Assembly: GCA_013180625.2 (NCBI GenBank)
Contig: SNVD02016092.1
Location: 124,001-188,000 of the forward strand
Length of the DNA: 64,000 nucleotides
Origin: Boswellia sacra
Lineage: Eukaryota; Streptophyta; Magnoliopsida; Sapindales; Burseraceae
Direction of reading: 5' to 3'
Each line of letters starts with the position of its first letter. Within the stretch, counting starts at the first letter, position 1. The position numbers and the translations under genes are program-made. Shown one piece after another: positions 37,909-50,522 of this stretch. The notes beneath the pieces were generated by a model. That model saw only the letters and a list, made by a program, of their open reading frames with translations, ran no database searches and was not told the DNA's origin.

Positions 37909-38133
37909 TGATAAAGAAACCCAGGAACGAAAGCTTAAGGAAGAGGGAGCTCTGGAACAGAGCAAATTTCTATTAAGACTGTCTCCAAAAAGTCGTTAAT
38001 TATGTCCTGCCTTGTCTCCTTTATACCAAGCAAAATAAAAACATAAAAATAAACACGTAAAGGCTAAGTAAGTTTAGCCCACAAACAGCAAAGTCTCAAT
38101 AAAAGAAAAAGGGCCCTGGCCCCCCCGGCATCA
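37909..38133 (-). repeat. 3' LTR of the Ty3/gypsy element
   Basis: 225 bp; by eye it differs from the 5' LTR at one base (38126-38128 region, ccgg versus cctg). Confidence 0.92.
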
Positions 38134-41100
38134 ATTCTCCTCCACCACGTGAGAGCTCGACACTAGCAGCTCCAAAACCTCATTAGCAGCATCTGGTAGA
38201 AAATACTCAGAAAGATCAGCAATATTGAAAGTGGATGAAATATTCCAATCAGCAGGAAGATTAATAACAAAGGCATTGTCTCCCAGTTTCTTCTTTATAG
38301 TAAATGGACCGTAACGGCGAGGTTGTAACTTGTTATACTTCCCAACTAGAAAACGAGACTTGCGCAAATGGACCATTACAAGATCCTCTTCTGAAAATAC
38401 CTTTGCGCGACGGTGTTTATCAGCAGCGACCTTGTACTTGTTGTTAGCAGCTTCCAAGTTCCTTTTGACTTCATTGTGAACTTCTAATATACCATCAGCA
38501 AAATGATCAGCAGCAGGGCTATGGGACTTGGGTAAAACCACCAAGTCAAGAGGATGAAATGGAACCTTCGTATAGACAACAACGAAAGGAGACATGCCAA
38601 TGGAGTTGTGAGTAGCACTGTTATAAGCAAATTCGGCTTGTGGTAAGGCACTATCCCATTGCTTTGGTTTGTCACGGACTAGGCATCTGATCATATTTCC
38701 TAAGCTTCGATTCACAACTTCAGTTTGCCCATCCGTTTGAGGATGGTGAGCACTGCTAAGCTGAATAATTGTCCCAAAATGCTTCCACAAGGTGCGCCAA
38801 AAGTGACTAATGAACTTCACATCACGATCGGAAGTGATGGATTTTGAGACACCATGTAGTTTAACCACTTCACGAAAAAATAGATGAGCAACATGAGTCG
38901 CATCGGCTGTCTTCCGACATGGAATAAAATGAGCCATCTTAGAGAAACGATCAGCGACCACAAAGATACTATCAACATGTCGAGGAGTGAGTGGCAAACC
39001 GAGCACAAAATCCATGGAGAGGTCTTCCCAAATGTTGTTAGGTATGGGAAGTGGGGAGTAGAGTCCAGTGTTTTGTGAACTGCCTTTTGCAGTTTGGCAA
39101 GTGGGACAACGTTGAACAAGACGAGCAGCTTCCCTTTTAAGATGAGGCCAAAAATAACGGGACTCCAATGCTAAAATTGTTTTATCCCGTCCATGGTGAG
39201 CAGCAAGTCCGCCACTATGAAATTCACGAATTAGGTGATCACGTAGCGACGTCTTGGGGATGCAAAGTTGATTTCCTTTAAATAAATAACCTCCTGCAAT
39301 ATGAAAATCAGAAACAGCTGAATGAGTCACATACTTTTCCCAAATCTCTTTAAAATCCTCATCATTAGGATATAAGTCTTTAAGGAATTCAAAGCCAAGA
39401 ATCTCAGTCCGAAGGACAGTTAAGAGGGAGCTACGCCGACTAAGAGCATCAGCGACAACATTCTGGCGGCCAGAGCGATGCCGAAAAACAAAAGTAAATT
39501 TTTGTAAGAAGATGATCCAGCAGGCATGCATCCTGTTAAGTGTCTTTTGAGAGTTAAGATAGCGCAAAGCTTGGTGATCACTGTGGAGGATAAACTCTTG
39601 AGGCAGCAAATAATGTTCCCAATGTTTAAGGGCACGAACAATAGCATACAATTCCTGTTCATAAGTGGACCAGCGCTGCCTACTCTCATTAAGCTTCTCG
39701 CTAAAAAACTCGAGTGGCCGTCCTTCTTGAGACAATACTGCCCCAATGCCAAGCATAGAAGCATCGGTTTCCACTTCGAAAGGCTTATCAAAGTTGGGTA
39801 GAGCTAGAATCGGAGCATTGCTTAATTTTTCTTTGATTAGCTTGAAGCTGGTTTCTTGTTCAGGACTCCAATGAAATCATCCTTGCTTAAGGCAGTCAGT
39901 AATAGGTGCCATAATAGTGCTAAAACCACGCACAAATCGACGATAGAAAGTTGCAAGTCCGTGGAAACTACGAACCTCATGAACTGAAGTTGGGGATGGC
40001 CAATCACGGATTGCTGCCACTTTATTTTCATCCACTTGAATGCCCTGTTCACCAACAATAAATCCCAGAAAAAGAAGCTTACTAACAAGAAAGTCACACT
40101 TCTTCAGATTGAGATAAAGTTTATTATCTTCCAAAATTCCAAAGACAGCCCGCAAATGCTTTAGATGCTCAGCTTCCGTCTTGCTAAAAACAAGTATATC
40201 ATCAAAATAGACAACCACAGCTCGGCCAATGAGAGGTTTAAGGATTTGATTCATCAGTCTCATAAAGGTACTTGGTGCATTGGTTAGCCCAAAAGGCATG
40301 ACCAGCCATTCGTACAAACCCTCACGGGTCTTGAAAGCCGTTTTCCATTCATCCCCTGGTAGAATTAGTATCTGATAATAACCACTCTTAAGGTCCAGTT
40401 TGGAGAAATACTTGGAACCATCAAGTCTATCAAGCACGTCTTCTAGTCGAGGAATTGGAAACCGATACTTGATAGTAATCTTGTTTATTGCACGACTATC
40501 AACACACATGCGCCAACTTCTATCTTTTTTGGGAGTCAATAAAGCTGGGACAGCACACGGACTCATACTAGGTCGTAAGAGGCCTTTGTTTAAGAGCTCA
40601 TCGACTTGACTTTGTAAAATTGAGTGTTCATTTGGCCCCATACGATAATGGGGAAGGTTTGGTAAGCTAGCTCCTGGCATGAGGTCGATGTGATGTTGGA
40701 TATCACGCATCGGAGGAAGAGTGTTTGACAGGTCACTTGGAGTCAAGTTTGGAAATTCTGATAACAGTTTCTTTACAGAATCTGGTAGAGGTTGCTCAGC
40801 TGCTATAGATTCCTTCATGGTGAGCATAAAAATAGTTTCAAACTCCTTAATATGTTGGTGGAATTCTGGACCACTCACAGTAAAAAGCGAATTTTGAGGG
40901 CCATCAAGAGGGCTGGAAGAAAACTCAGTAGGAAGTAAAACCACAGTCTTGGAATACCATTGAAATTCATAAGTATTACGTTTTCCCCTATGTATTGCAT
41001 CGACATCAAACTGCCAAGGCCGGCCAAGTAAGAGGTGGCACGCATCCATGTCAAGGACATCACAAAGAACCTCATCCTTGTAATGGGCACCAATAGAGAG

Positions 41101-41532
41101 GGGGACTCGACAACACTCAGTCACCATTGTCTCTAAACCACGTTTGATCCATCCAACCTTGTATGGATTGAGGTGTTTTTCTACTGGTAATTTCAAAGCT
41201 TGCACCATAGCTTTTGAAACAATGTTTTCACTGCTTCCACTGTCAATAATAACGGCACAAACCTTTTGGTTTATGGTGCACCGAGTCTTAAAAATCTTAT
41301 GATGTTGGCTCAAGCTAGGCTGTTTGGATGAGAGCAAGAGTTTTTCCACTATACAGACAAGAGGTTCTCCTTCATCGCCAGTAACAAATTCAATAGCATC
41401 ATTTTGGACTTCTGTAGCTTGGTCTGCAGGAATTTCGCCAGGAGACTCTTCTACCAAGGTAACAAAACGTCGTTGTGGACACTCGTTTGAGCGGTGCCCC
41501 TGTTGATTGCACTTGTAGCATTTGATGGGCAT
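38131..41532 (-). pseudogene. Ty3/gypsy zinc knuckle and pol (protease, RT, RNase H, integrase), broken once
   Basis: First block, 41532-39877: CCHC knuckle [14 protein letters not shown] (residues 4-17), protease DSGS (97-100) and reverse transcriptase with [10 protein letters not shown] (441-450). A TGA at 39877-39879 stops it just before RNase H. Second block, 39774-38131: RNase H ([27 protein letters not shown]), integrase zinc finger (CPTCQ), the DDE core ([22 protein letters not shown]) and a C-terminal region ending [11 protein letters not shown] see no chromodomain after it. Clade not resolved. Confidence 0.88.
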
Positions 41533-42641
41533 AGGTTTTGCATAAGGATTGGAGTTGAAGGGAGCTCTTGTGTTTATTGGGAGCTATTGAGTAGTGTCAT
41601 TCCAAATTGGAAGTTGTGAATGTAATTGAGAGGTTTGGGAAGTTGGAATTGGATAAGGATATTTGGTGGTTTGCATTTCAGGTGAGAAACGTTTGAGTAG
41701 TTGAGACTTGGTTAAGTTTCGGTTTAATTGGCCCTCAATCTTCTTAGCAACGTTAATAGCATCATCAAGAGTAACAATAGGCCAATGTTCCATTCTATCT
41801 TGTATAACCTCTTTGAGCCCACTGGTATAGCGAGCAATCTGCTGCTCTTCTGATTCATGAAGGTTATTACGAGTGCTGAGTCGATTGAATTCACTAGTAT
41901 ACTCAAAAACTGTTCGATTATGTTGCTTGCAAGCTTGGAACTGTCTGTAAAGAACCCGAAGATAATCTCGTGGAAGAAACTGGTCTTTGATAAGCTTACG
42001 CATCCTGGGCCAAGTACGGATCTCCCGACGACCTTCACGTCGTCTATTAGCTACTAGATTATCCCACCAAGCCTCTCCTCTCCTCTTAATTTAAACTCAA
42101 CCAACAAGACTTGTTTATCCTCAGGGACTTCCATGTAAGCAAAGAAGCTTTCAACAGTTTTCAACCAGTCTAAAAATTCTTCAATGGATAAATTACCACT
42201 AAAAACAGGAATGTCCATCTTCATCTTATATTCAGGTCGTGATTGACGAGAACGAGTTGTATGTGGGTCATACCTGTTAGTATCAATAATCCAATCCTCT
42301 ACTTCATCAGCAAGGTCCAGTCGAGCATCATGAGAAGCGCCACCTCCATTATCAATTTCATCTTCGAAATCAGATACGGAATGGTGTGAAGGTGAGTTGC
42401 GGGTGATTGGGTGGGTTTGTCGAGGGGTTACCACAGCTCGGTTCGGAGGCAGATCACCGCCCTTGTGCTGGGATGGGGGTTTGTTGTTGTTGACACTGAC
42501 ACGAACTCCATTCAGAAGCTCCCGAATCTCTTGAGTGAAAGAGTCAAATCGGCGTTCAAGTCCGGTGAAAGCCGCCCAAAGGGCCAGCACCCCGTGCTCA
42601 TCGGCACTAGGATGGGGGTTGTCGTTACCACCAGCAGCCAT
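41533..42641 (-). pseudogene. Ty3/gypsy gag, broken
   Basis: Starts at 42641 (MAAGGNDNPHPSADEHGVLA). The retrotransposon gag region runs from IPVFSGNLSIEEFLDWLKTV to YTSEFNRLS. A one-base shift near 42070-42080 breaks the frame after FKLRGEE, and an in-frame TAG at 41584-41586 separates this part from the zinc knuckle downstream. Gag would form the particle shell. Confidence 0.85.
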
Positions 42642-42677
42642 CAAGTTTGGGTAGCTCCAAAGCTCTGATACCACTTT

Positions 42678-42902
42678 TGATAAAGAAACCCAGGAACGAA
42701 AGCTTAAGGAAGAGGGAGCTCTGGAACAGAGCAAATTTCTATTAAGACTGTCTCCAAAAAGTCGTTAATTATGTCCTGCCTTGTCTCCTTTATACCAAGC
42801 AAAATAAAAACATAAAAATAAACACGTAAAGGCTAAGTAAGTTTAGCCCACAAACAGCAAAGTCTCAATAAAAGAAAAAGGGCCCTGGCCCCCCCTGCAT
42901 CA
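42678..42902 (-). repeat. 5' LTR of the Ty3/gypsy element
   Basis: 225 bp, followed on the minus strand by the tRNA-Met primer-binding site. Confidence 0.92.
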
Positions 42903-42984
42903 CTGTTGTGGCCTTTCTTGCAATTGCTGGCCACGGCAACGCCATCACCAGCCAAATTAACCAGATTTTCCTAACAACTTTCAT

Positions 42985-43861
42985 CTTTAATTTTTCGTGA
43001 GTTATGGTTTGAGAACTGGTATGCATGGCAATAACCCATGCACATATATTTATGGGACATTCGTGGTTGACATATAAGTCATTTTTTGTCGAATATTCAG
43101 AAGCTACGCCACATTCCATTCCGTAATTTTTAAAAGGAGACTTATCTGTGCCAGCCGGCGTAAGATTCATTGTCACTTCCACCTGTGCCGGCTGAAAGCC
43201 TAGGCAAGTGGGGCAATTGCCTACGGCCTCATCTTAGAACAAGAACTCACTTCTAACCCATATGTAGTAATTAAAGAGTAGTCGTGCTACTCTTTACAAA
43301 TTTTGTATATAAATTAACATGGCATCTCTTATATAATCACATATCATCGCTCTTTATTAAATGAATTAATTTTACATATCCGTTACTTTAATCATCTTAT
43401 GATATATAAGTTTGTACATATGAGTTTGAACATAAAATTTGTATGATTAAAATTATTCTTAATATAATTATTTTTTTAATTAAAAACTTAAGTTTCCTTT
43501 CTGAATTTGGTAACTTATAAATCATTTTGTTATTTAAATAACTATTTTTTAATATTAAACTTTATTAAAAAGTGATTAGTACTTATTATGACTAAAATTT
43601 CTATGTAAAACTATCTTGTATCATCTCCCTAAACTATTGAATGATATTAAAATATCACAATTAATACAATTTTATTTCCTAATGAACAAAAACTAATGTT
43701 ATCTTCTATATATCTTGCACCTGATAACCATACTTCATTTAAAATTCTATCTTTTTCATCTTAAATTAATCATAAATTCTTCTATTTCTTGATATGTATT
43801 TGGGATTATATATACATATATAGTTAATCTTGCTTTAAGATTTCCAATCAAAGTCCATATT
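42985..43861. other. WAK upstream region between the two retrotransposons
   Basis: Contains whatever remains of the WAK promoter. The WAK frame stays open upstream to 43182 without family resemblance. The rest is AT-rich with no gene. Confidence 0.4.
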
Positions 43862-44169
43862 TGTGGAGATTCTACATTTAATGATCTGATTTTTAGGAAT
43901 CAGTGTTCTGATTTTTAGGAATTAATGTTCTGATTTTTAGGAATTAATTAGCAGAAATAAACAGATTTAGTCAATGACTAAATCTGGTTGATTAGCTGCC
44001 TTTATTATACATCCTTTGATCAAAGGGATTATTATTTTCTTTCCTTATTTATGGGAGATTTGTATGGCAGACCAGCTGTCTTTCTCTTATATATTTCCTT
44101 GTTCCTTGTACTGAAAATTTATTCAGAAATAAAAGTTTATACATTTTCTTTTTCCCTAAATTATCTTTA
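43862..44169 (+). repeat. 5' LTR of the Ty1/copia element
   Basis: 308 bp; contains three tandem ctgatttttaggaat units near its start. Confidence 0.92.
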
Positions 44170-44207
44170 TGGTATCAGAGCGGAAAATCTGATTTCTTCT
44201 CCCAAAA

Positions 44208-47200
44208 ATGGTGAAATATGGTGTTGCCATGACAGGAGATAATCCTGAATCTCCAACTTCCGACCAGTCCCATGAGACACCTCACTCTTCCTCTATCACC
44301 ACTATTTCCGGTGGTGATCTTTCTTCTTTTCATATCATAGCCCACAGGTTGGATGGAAAAAACTATCTACAGTGGGCACAATCTGTCAAAATTGTTATCT
44401 GCGGTCGATACAAACTTGGTTACATCACTGATGAGCTTGCTGCTCCCTCACCAAATAGTCCCATCTACAATACTTGGATGGCTGAAAACTCTATTGTTCT
44501 CGCATGGCTTATCAATTCCATGGAGCCCAAGATTAGTCGTCACTATTTGTTCTTTAAAACGGCTAAAGAAGTCTGGGATGCAGCCCGCAGAATATATTCA
44601 GATCTTGGCAATGCTTCCCAAATATTTGAACTCCGGTTAAAACTAAAAGCTTTAAAGCAAGGTACAAGTTTAGTTACTTAGTACTTTTCTGATCTCCAAG
44701 ATTTATGGCAAGAACTTGACCTATTCAATGATGATGACTCATGTTGTGCTGAGTGTATTGTTAAACAACGGCGCAAGCTTGAAAATGAACGGGTCTATGA
44801 TTTTCTAGCCGGGCTAAATCAGAATCTTGATGAAGTTCGTGGTCGTGTGGTAGCTCGAGATCCTTTTCCTTCAACAGAGGAGGCATTTGCTGAAGTACGA
44901 CGTGAAGAGGGATGTCGTAAGGTGATGTTATCTGATGATCCTTCTCCTCTCACATCTAACTCAGAAGGATTTGCCTTGGTGTCCAGGAATTTTACTTCGA
45001 ATGGAAAATCCAATCATGATCCACGCATGAATAAGCGAGGTGAACGACCTTGGTGTGATAACTGCAATCGACCTGATCATACCCGTAAGAAGTGTTGGAA
45101 ACTCCATGGCAAACCTCCAGATTGGAAGCCAAAGGGCGCAACAGAAAGTCGTGGTTTTACCTCAGCCAGAGAAACGCCACAGCCGACACCTGAGACAAAT
45201 CTGTTTAGCAAAAAATAGTTAGAATTGCTTAAAAAAATGTTCAGTTCCTCTTCAATAGCACCACAGTCCTCTCAACATGATCCTATTGCGAGCACAAGTT
45301 TGGTGGCGCAAAGAGGTAATCCTGTAGTAGCTTTTAAATCACATATGGAAACCTCAACTTCTTGGATAATAGACTCTGGTGCGTCGGATCACATGACCTG
45401 TAATGCTTCACTTTTTCATATGTACAAACCCTATTCAGGGGACTTTATGGTGAGAATAGCTGATGGGTCTCTATCCAAGGTGAAAGGAATGGGTTCAGTG
45501 GTCATTTCCGATAATCTAACCCTAAAATCTGTCCTGTTGGTTCCCAAATTATCTTGCAGCCTATTGTCTATTAGTAAACTTACAAGGGATATGAGCCGTG
45601 TTACTAAATTTTTCTCTACTCATTGTGAATTTTAGGACTTGGAATCGGGGAGGACGATTGACAATGCTAAGGAGTGTGGTGGACTCTATCTTCTTAAGAC
45701 TCATAGTAATCCTGATGATCAAACTCTATTTGCTAGTAGTGTGTCATTTCCTGGTTTGTCCAATAATGAAAATGCTATTATGTTGTGGCATTATAGATTA
45801 GGACATCCTAATTTTCTTTATCTGAAAAAGTTGTTTCCCAGTTTATTCAATGATAAAACCACCAAACACTTTCAATGTGAGGCATGTCAAATTTCAAAAC
45901 ATGTGAGAAACAATTATCCAATCCAAGGTTATAAAACATCTCATCCTTTTTCAATCATTCATAGTGATATTTGATGACCTTCTCGGGTTAATAACATTTC
46001 TGGATTTAAGTGGTTTATCTCTTTCATTGATGATCATACAAGAGTGATGTGGGTGTATTTAATGAGACAAAAATCAGATGCATGTATCATCTTGAAAAAT
46101 TTCTTTAGTATGGTCCAAAATCAGTTTCAAGTTAAAATCAATATCCTTAGGACTGACAATGCCACAGATTATTTCAATTCAATCCTAGAAGATTACTTTT
46201 CAACCCATGGAATAATCCACCAGAGTTCTTGCGTGAATACACCCCAACAAAATGGGGTTGTAGAATGAAAGAACAGACACCTCTTGGAGGTGGCCTGATC
46301 CGTTATGTACACCATGAATGTCCCAAGTTATTTTTGGGGGGAGACCGTCCTCACAGCTACATATCTCATCAATAGAATGCCATCTAGAGTTATTCATTTT
46401 CAAACACCATGGCAAACACTTTACCAATCTTATCCTCAGCTTCGAATATTCTCCTTCATTCCACTAAAAATATTCGGGTGCACTGCTTTTGTCCATAACC
46501 ACCAACCTAACCCTAGCAAACTTGATTCGAGAGCCATAAAATGTTTGTTTCTAGGATATTCCTCCACTCAAAAAGGGTATAAATGTTACTCTCCTGTTAC
46601 CAAGAAAACCTATATCACTATGGATGTAACTTTCTTTGAGAATCAACCCTATTATCATAAAACCCACATTCAGGGGGAGAACTCAAACACAAATAAATGT
46701 GGTTTTTGGCTGCCTAATGTCACAATACCCAAGCCTGCCTTTACTCTTACCACTAATATTCCAACGGTTAATCCGAGTCTACAAAATGAGTTGGAAATTG
46801 AGTCTCCTTCAAAAAAGGCATCCTACGGACCATATAGACCTTCGTCTGAGCCTACCCTGCCTATTCTCACACCGAAAAATTCAGAAATATTTCCCAATAC
46901 ACTCACTCCAGAAATCCACAATCATACTACTACCAACAAAGAGTTACGTGTTTATTCAAGGAGGAAAAAGGTCCTAGAAGAGGAGTCCCCAACATTTTCT
47001 GAGCAAACTCAAGAGTCCAATCCGACTAATCCGAGTTCAGAACTTCCAGGTAACACAACTCATAACTTTCACACTGTAATGACTTAGGCATCCCTATTGC
47101 ATTAAGGAAAGGAGTACGATCCTACACTCAACATCCTATACAACGGTTTGTTTCATATAAGGGATTGTCCTCTCAATATCGTGCCTTTGTTACTAATATG

Positions 47201-48749
47201 TCTACTGTTGAAATACCTAGAAATGTTCAAGAAGCTTTAGGTAAGCTTGAGTGGAGGGTAGCTATTGAAGAAGCGATTAGAGCCCTTACGAAGAATGGCA
47301 CATGGGAACTCTCTGAATTACCACAAGGAAAACGACCAGTGGGATGTAAATGGGTCTTCAATGTCAAATACAAACCAGATGGAAGTATAGATCGGTATAA
47401 AGCCAGATTGGTAGCAAAAGGATTTACTCAAACTTACGGTATTGACTACCAAGAAACCTTCTCCCCGGTTGCTAAGTTAAATACCGTTCGTGTTCTACTC
47501 TCACTAGCTGCTAATCTTGACTGGCCCCTGCATCAGATGGATGTCAAGAATGCATTTTTAAATGGAGACCTAGAGGAAGAAGTATATATGGAGATTCCAC
47601 CTGGATTTGAGACCAAGAACAACGTCCACAAAGTGTGCAAACTTAAAAAATCACTTTATGGACTCAAACAATCACCAAGGGCTTGGTTTGACAGATTCAC
47701 AAGAGCAGTCAAGCAACATGATACATACAGGCGCAAGCTGATCATACCATTTTTGTCAAACACTCTACAAATGGGAGGATTTCTATTCTCATTGTGTATG
47801 TGGATGATATAATTATTACTGGCGATTTTCATGAAGAAATTGAGAATCTAAAGAAGGGACTCGCTAAAGAATTTGAAATTAAAGACCTAGGATATCTCAA
47901 ATATTTTCCAGGAATGGAGGTCGCTAGATCAAAAGCAGGGATTGTTGTTTCTCAATGAAAGTATGTCTTGGACCTACTCAAGGAGACAGGTATGTTAGGG
48001 TGTAAGCCAGCTGACACACCTATGGAACCTGGTTACAAAGAATGCTTAGAAGAAGAGAGTCCACCCATCGACAAAGGAGGGTACCAACGCCTAGTGGAAA
48101 AACTCTTTACCTCTCCCATACTAGACCTGATATTGGGTTCGCTATTAGCTTTGTAAGTCAGTTTATGAATGATTCGAAAGAAGTTTACCAAGAGGCAGTA
48201 AATATAATTCTTAAGTATCTCAAAATTTCACCAGGAAAAGGGTTGTTTTTTAAGAAAAATACCACCAAAGAGATTGAGGTTTTCACTGATGCTGATTGGG
48301 CTGGAAGCATAACTGATAGAAGATCTACAACTGGCTATTGTACTTACGTTTGGGGAAATTTAGTCACATGGAGGAGTAAAAAGTAGACAGTGGTAGTAAG
48401 AAGTAGTGCTGAAGTAGAATTTCGAGCCTTAGCACAAGGAATCTGCGAAGGAATGTGGCTGAAGAGAATACTTGAAGAATTGAGAATTACAAACGCTTCA
48501 ATGAAGGTATTTTATGATAACATGGCTGCAATAAGTATTGCTAAAAATCCAGTCCATCACGACAGAACTAAGCATATGGAGCTGGATCGGCATTTTATCA
48601 AGGAGAAGATTGAGGGTGGCATACTTAGTCTCAACCATACTCCAACCAATCTTCAAATAGCTGATGTTCTTACAAAAGGCCTTCCAAGAATTAAATTCGA
48701 ACTACTGATATCCAAGCTGGGAATGATTGACATTTACTCCCCAGCTTGA
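44208..48749 (+). pseudogene. Ty1/copia gag-pol, multiply broken
   Basis: Gag (LDGKNYLQWAQSVKIVICGR) starts at 44208; a CCHC knuckle (CDNCNRPDHTRKKC) is near 45057; protease (WIIDSGASDHMT) near 45363; GAG-pre-integrase and integrase follow (QNGVVE near 46250); RT has KARLVAKGFTQTYGIDYQET near 47400 and YVDDIIITG near 47800; RNase H has TDADWAGS near 48287 and TKHMELDRHFIKEKI near 48570. In-frame stops occur at 44679, 45216, 45633, 45972, 46266 and 47085, with frame changes near 47090-47165 and 47745-47760 and more stops near 47956 and 48384. No part can yield a full polyprotein. Confidence 0.92.
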
Positions 48750-48756
48750 GGGGGAG

Positions 48757-49064
48757 TGTGGAGATTCTACATTTAATGATCTGATTTTTAGGAATTAATG
48801 TTCTGATTTTTAGGAATTAATTTTTTGATTTTTAGGAATTAATTAGCAAAAATAAACAGATTTAGTCAATGACTAAATCTGGTTGATTAGCTGTCTTTAT
48901 TATACATCCCTTGATCAAAGGGATTATTATTTTCTTTCCTTATTTATGGGAGAATTGTATGGCAGACGAGCTGTCTTTCTCCTATATATTTCCTTGTTCC
49001 TTGTACTAAAAATTTATTCAGAAATAAAAGTTTATACATTTTCTTTTTCCCTAAATTATCTTTA
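48757..49064 (+). repeat. 3' LTR of the Ty1/copia element
   Basis: 308 bp, directly after a gagggggag purine tract; same three-unit repeat near the start. Confidence 0.92.
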
Positions 49065-49069
49065 ATATT

Positions 49070-49679
49070 TCTTATATTATAATCTTAACTTTTCTGTTTT
49101 ATAAAACATTTTGGATTGATATAATAGTCGATATCTTTATTATTATCTTGTTTTTATTCATTATGTTTCTCTCAATCGGAATTTATTTGGATGATGTTTT
49201 TTAAAATTGAAATAGATCAATAGATAAATGTATTAACTATATTATTTATCAAAACTTAAGAATATTAATAATCTAATTACATCTGTAAAAGAATAAGTAT
49301 AATTAAAATAATAACATTATTTATAAATTAAAAACGGCCTAATTTAACATGCGGCTCCAGGCCTCGCTGCAGCCGGCACACACTTGCACAAGAAATCAGA
49401 TATTATCATTATTTTTACAATAAGATTATTGTTGTTATTTCATTGTCCCTTGCAATATTCAGCATTTTGACTATGTTGTTCAAAATATAAGAGAAGCAAT
49501 ATGTTATTTAATTTATTAGATGCTCTAGATGTAGGCTTATGTGTCATTAAGAATCTTGCAGAAGTGGCCCAATGGGCAAGAGCCAACTCAGCCACCATAA
49601 CGACTGCATATGGAAGTCTCTCTCTCCGATCATATCTACGCTAATTGCTTGATGTCTCGACCCAGATGCAGCTAGAGGT
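49070..49679. other. Intergenic between copia element and the CGTGTC repeat
   Basis: No gene seen; a short GC-richer patch near 49350-49385 is not recognisable. Confidence 0.4.
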
Positions 49680-50522
49680 AGGAATACGGTTTCATGGACA
49701 GTGTTTGTACCGTGTCGAGCTGTGATACGATAAAAATTGATTCAACTTAAATACAATCTATTTATTATTCGTGTTAAAAACACCCAATCCGAACACGACA
49801 TAATTATTAAACGGATAATACGACTCGACACGCTAACACGAATAATAAACATGTTATTTTCGGGTTTGACACGAATATAACTTGTTTAACACGATTATGA
49901 CACGTTTAAATATTTTGATACGATTATGACACGTTTATAAGATTTTGACGTATTTAAATATTTTGATACGATTATTACACGTTTAAATAATTAACATGAT
50001 TATGACACGAATATATATTACAATTTTCAACTTTTTTTTAAATAACAATAATCATGTCACGCCCCAAAATCTCTTATTTAGAGATTTTAGAGGTGATTGA
50101 ATAAGAATTTATAATAATTATGTCATCCATACCTCATAAATATATATAATTTTTTTTTTCACAAGAATTCATTACAACTTATGACTATTTGTTCAAAATT
50201 AATTTTACATACACTGGTGACTAAAATCAATACATCACTTAATAGTCACCTAACGAAATCTCCCATTACATACTAGGAGAATCAAGACAGTCCCCAAAAA
50301 CTATATGCATATCGACTCCAGACTCCCTAAGAAAGCTCTGGAACATCCCTAGGATAAGCATTCTTCTGTGTTACCTGTGGATGGAGGGGGGTGAGCATAA
50401 AGCCCAGTAGGAAAGTTCTAACATTATACAAAATTATTCGCATTTCACAAATATCCAATCACAGGATTTGACATCAAATACTAATAGATCAACCAATTAT
50501 GTCCATTTGCACATCAAATTTA

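Larger units (their letters stand above)
37909..42902 (-). mobile_element. Ty3/gypsy LTR retrotransposon, nearly complete, recent
   Basis: 4994 bp, bounded by a perfect 5-bp target duplication ctgtt (37904-37908, 42903-42907). LTRs are 225 bp each with TG..CA ends. Reading on the minus strand, the primer-binding site (complement of initiator tRNA-Met, tggtatcagagc) follows the 5' LTR at 42673-42662, and a purine tract (about 38149-38134) precedes the 3' LTR. The order gag, protease, RT, RNase H, integrase is Ty3/gypsy. Coding frames are broken at three places (see the gag and pol entries). It interrupts the WAK signal-peptide exon. Confidence 0.95.
33790..42984 (-). pseudogene. Wall-associated receptor kinase (WAK) pseudogene
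   Basis: Remains of a standard three-exon WAK. Exon 1 (42984-42903 and 37908-37051) has a signal peptide (IWLIWLVMALPWPAIA), the galacturonan-binding region (VSVPFPFGIEPKC) and an EGF-like segment. Exon 2 (about 36551-36394) is a calcium-binding EGF module (DIDKCKEPERYPCEG). Exon 3 (from 36019) has a membrane segment (GPIVFVVIIGILTFIAC) and the kinase N-lobe (GEGGFGSVYKG, VAVKKPKE); after an insertion it resumes with VVKLLSLCLETKVPLLFYEF, HGDVKSANILL and DFGTS. Lesions: Ty3/gypsy insertion after codon 27; TGA at 37215-37217 where the family has Trp; a one-base shift just after it; an exon 2 end that no longer splices in frame; TAG at 35946-35948; a 1.5-kb insertion at 34142-35688; loss of everything after GTLG in the activation loop, with a stop at 33790. 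It cannot make a kinase. Confidence 0.9.
43862..49064 (+). mobile_element. Ty1/copia LTR retrotransposon, degraded
   Basis: 5203 bp with a perfect 5-bp target duplication atatt (43857-43861, 49065-49069). LTRs are both 308 bp. The tRNA-Met primer-binding site is at 44170-44181 and the polypurine tract at about 48748-48756. Domain order gag, protease, integrase, RT, RNase H is Ty1/copia. By eye the LTRs differ at about 11 sites (3.6%), so it is much older than the Ty3/gypsy element next door. Confidence 0.95.

Noticed and set aside
42865..43182. N-terminal extension of the WAK frame to an upstream Met
   Set aside because: The added 66 residues have no family resemblance and would bury the signal peptide that begins at 42984.
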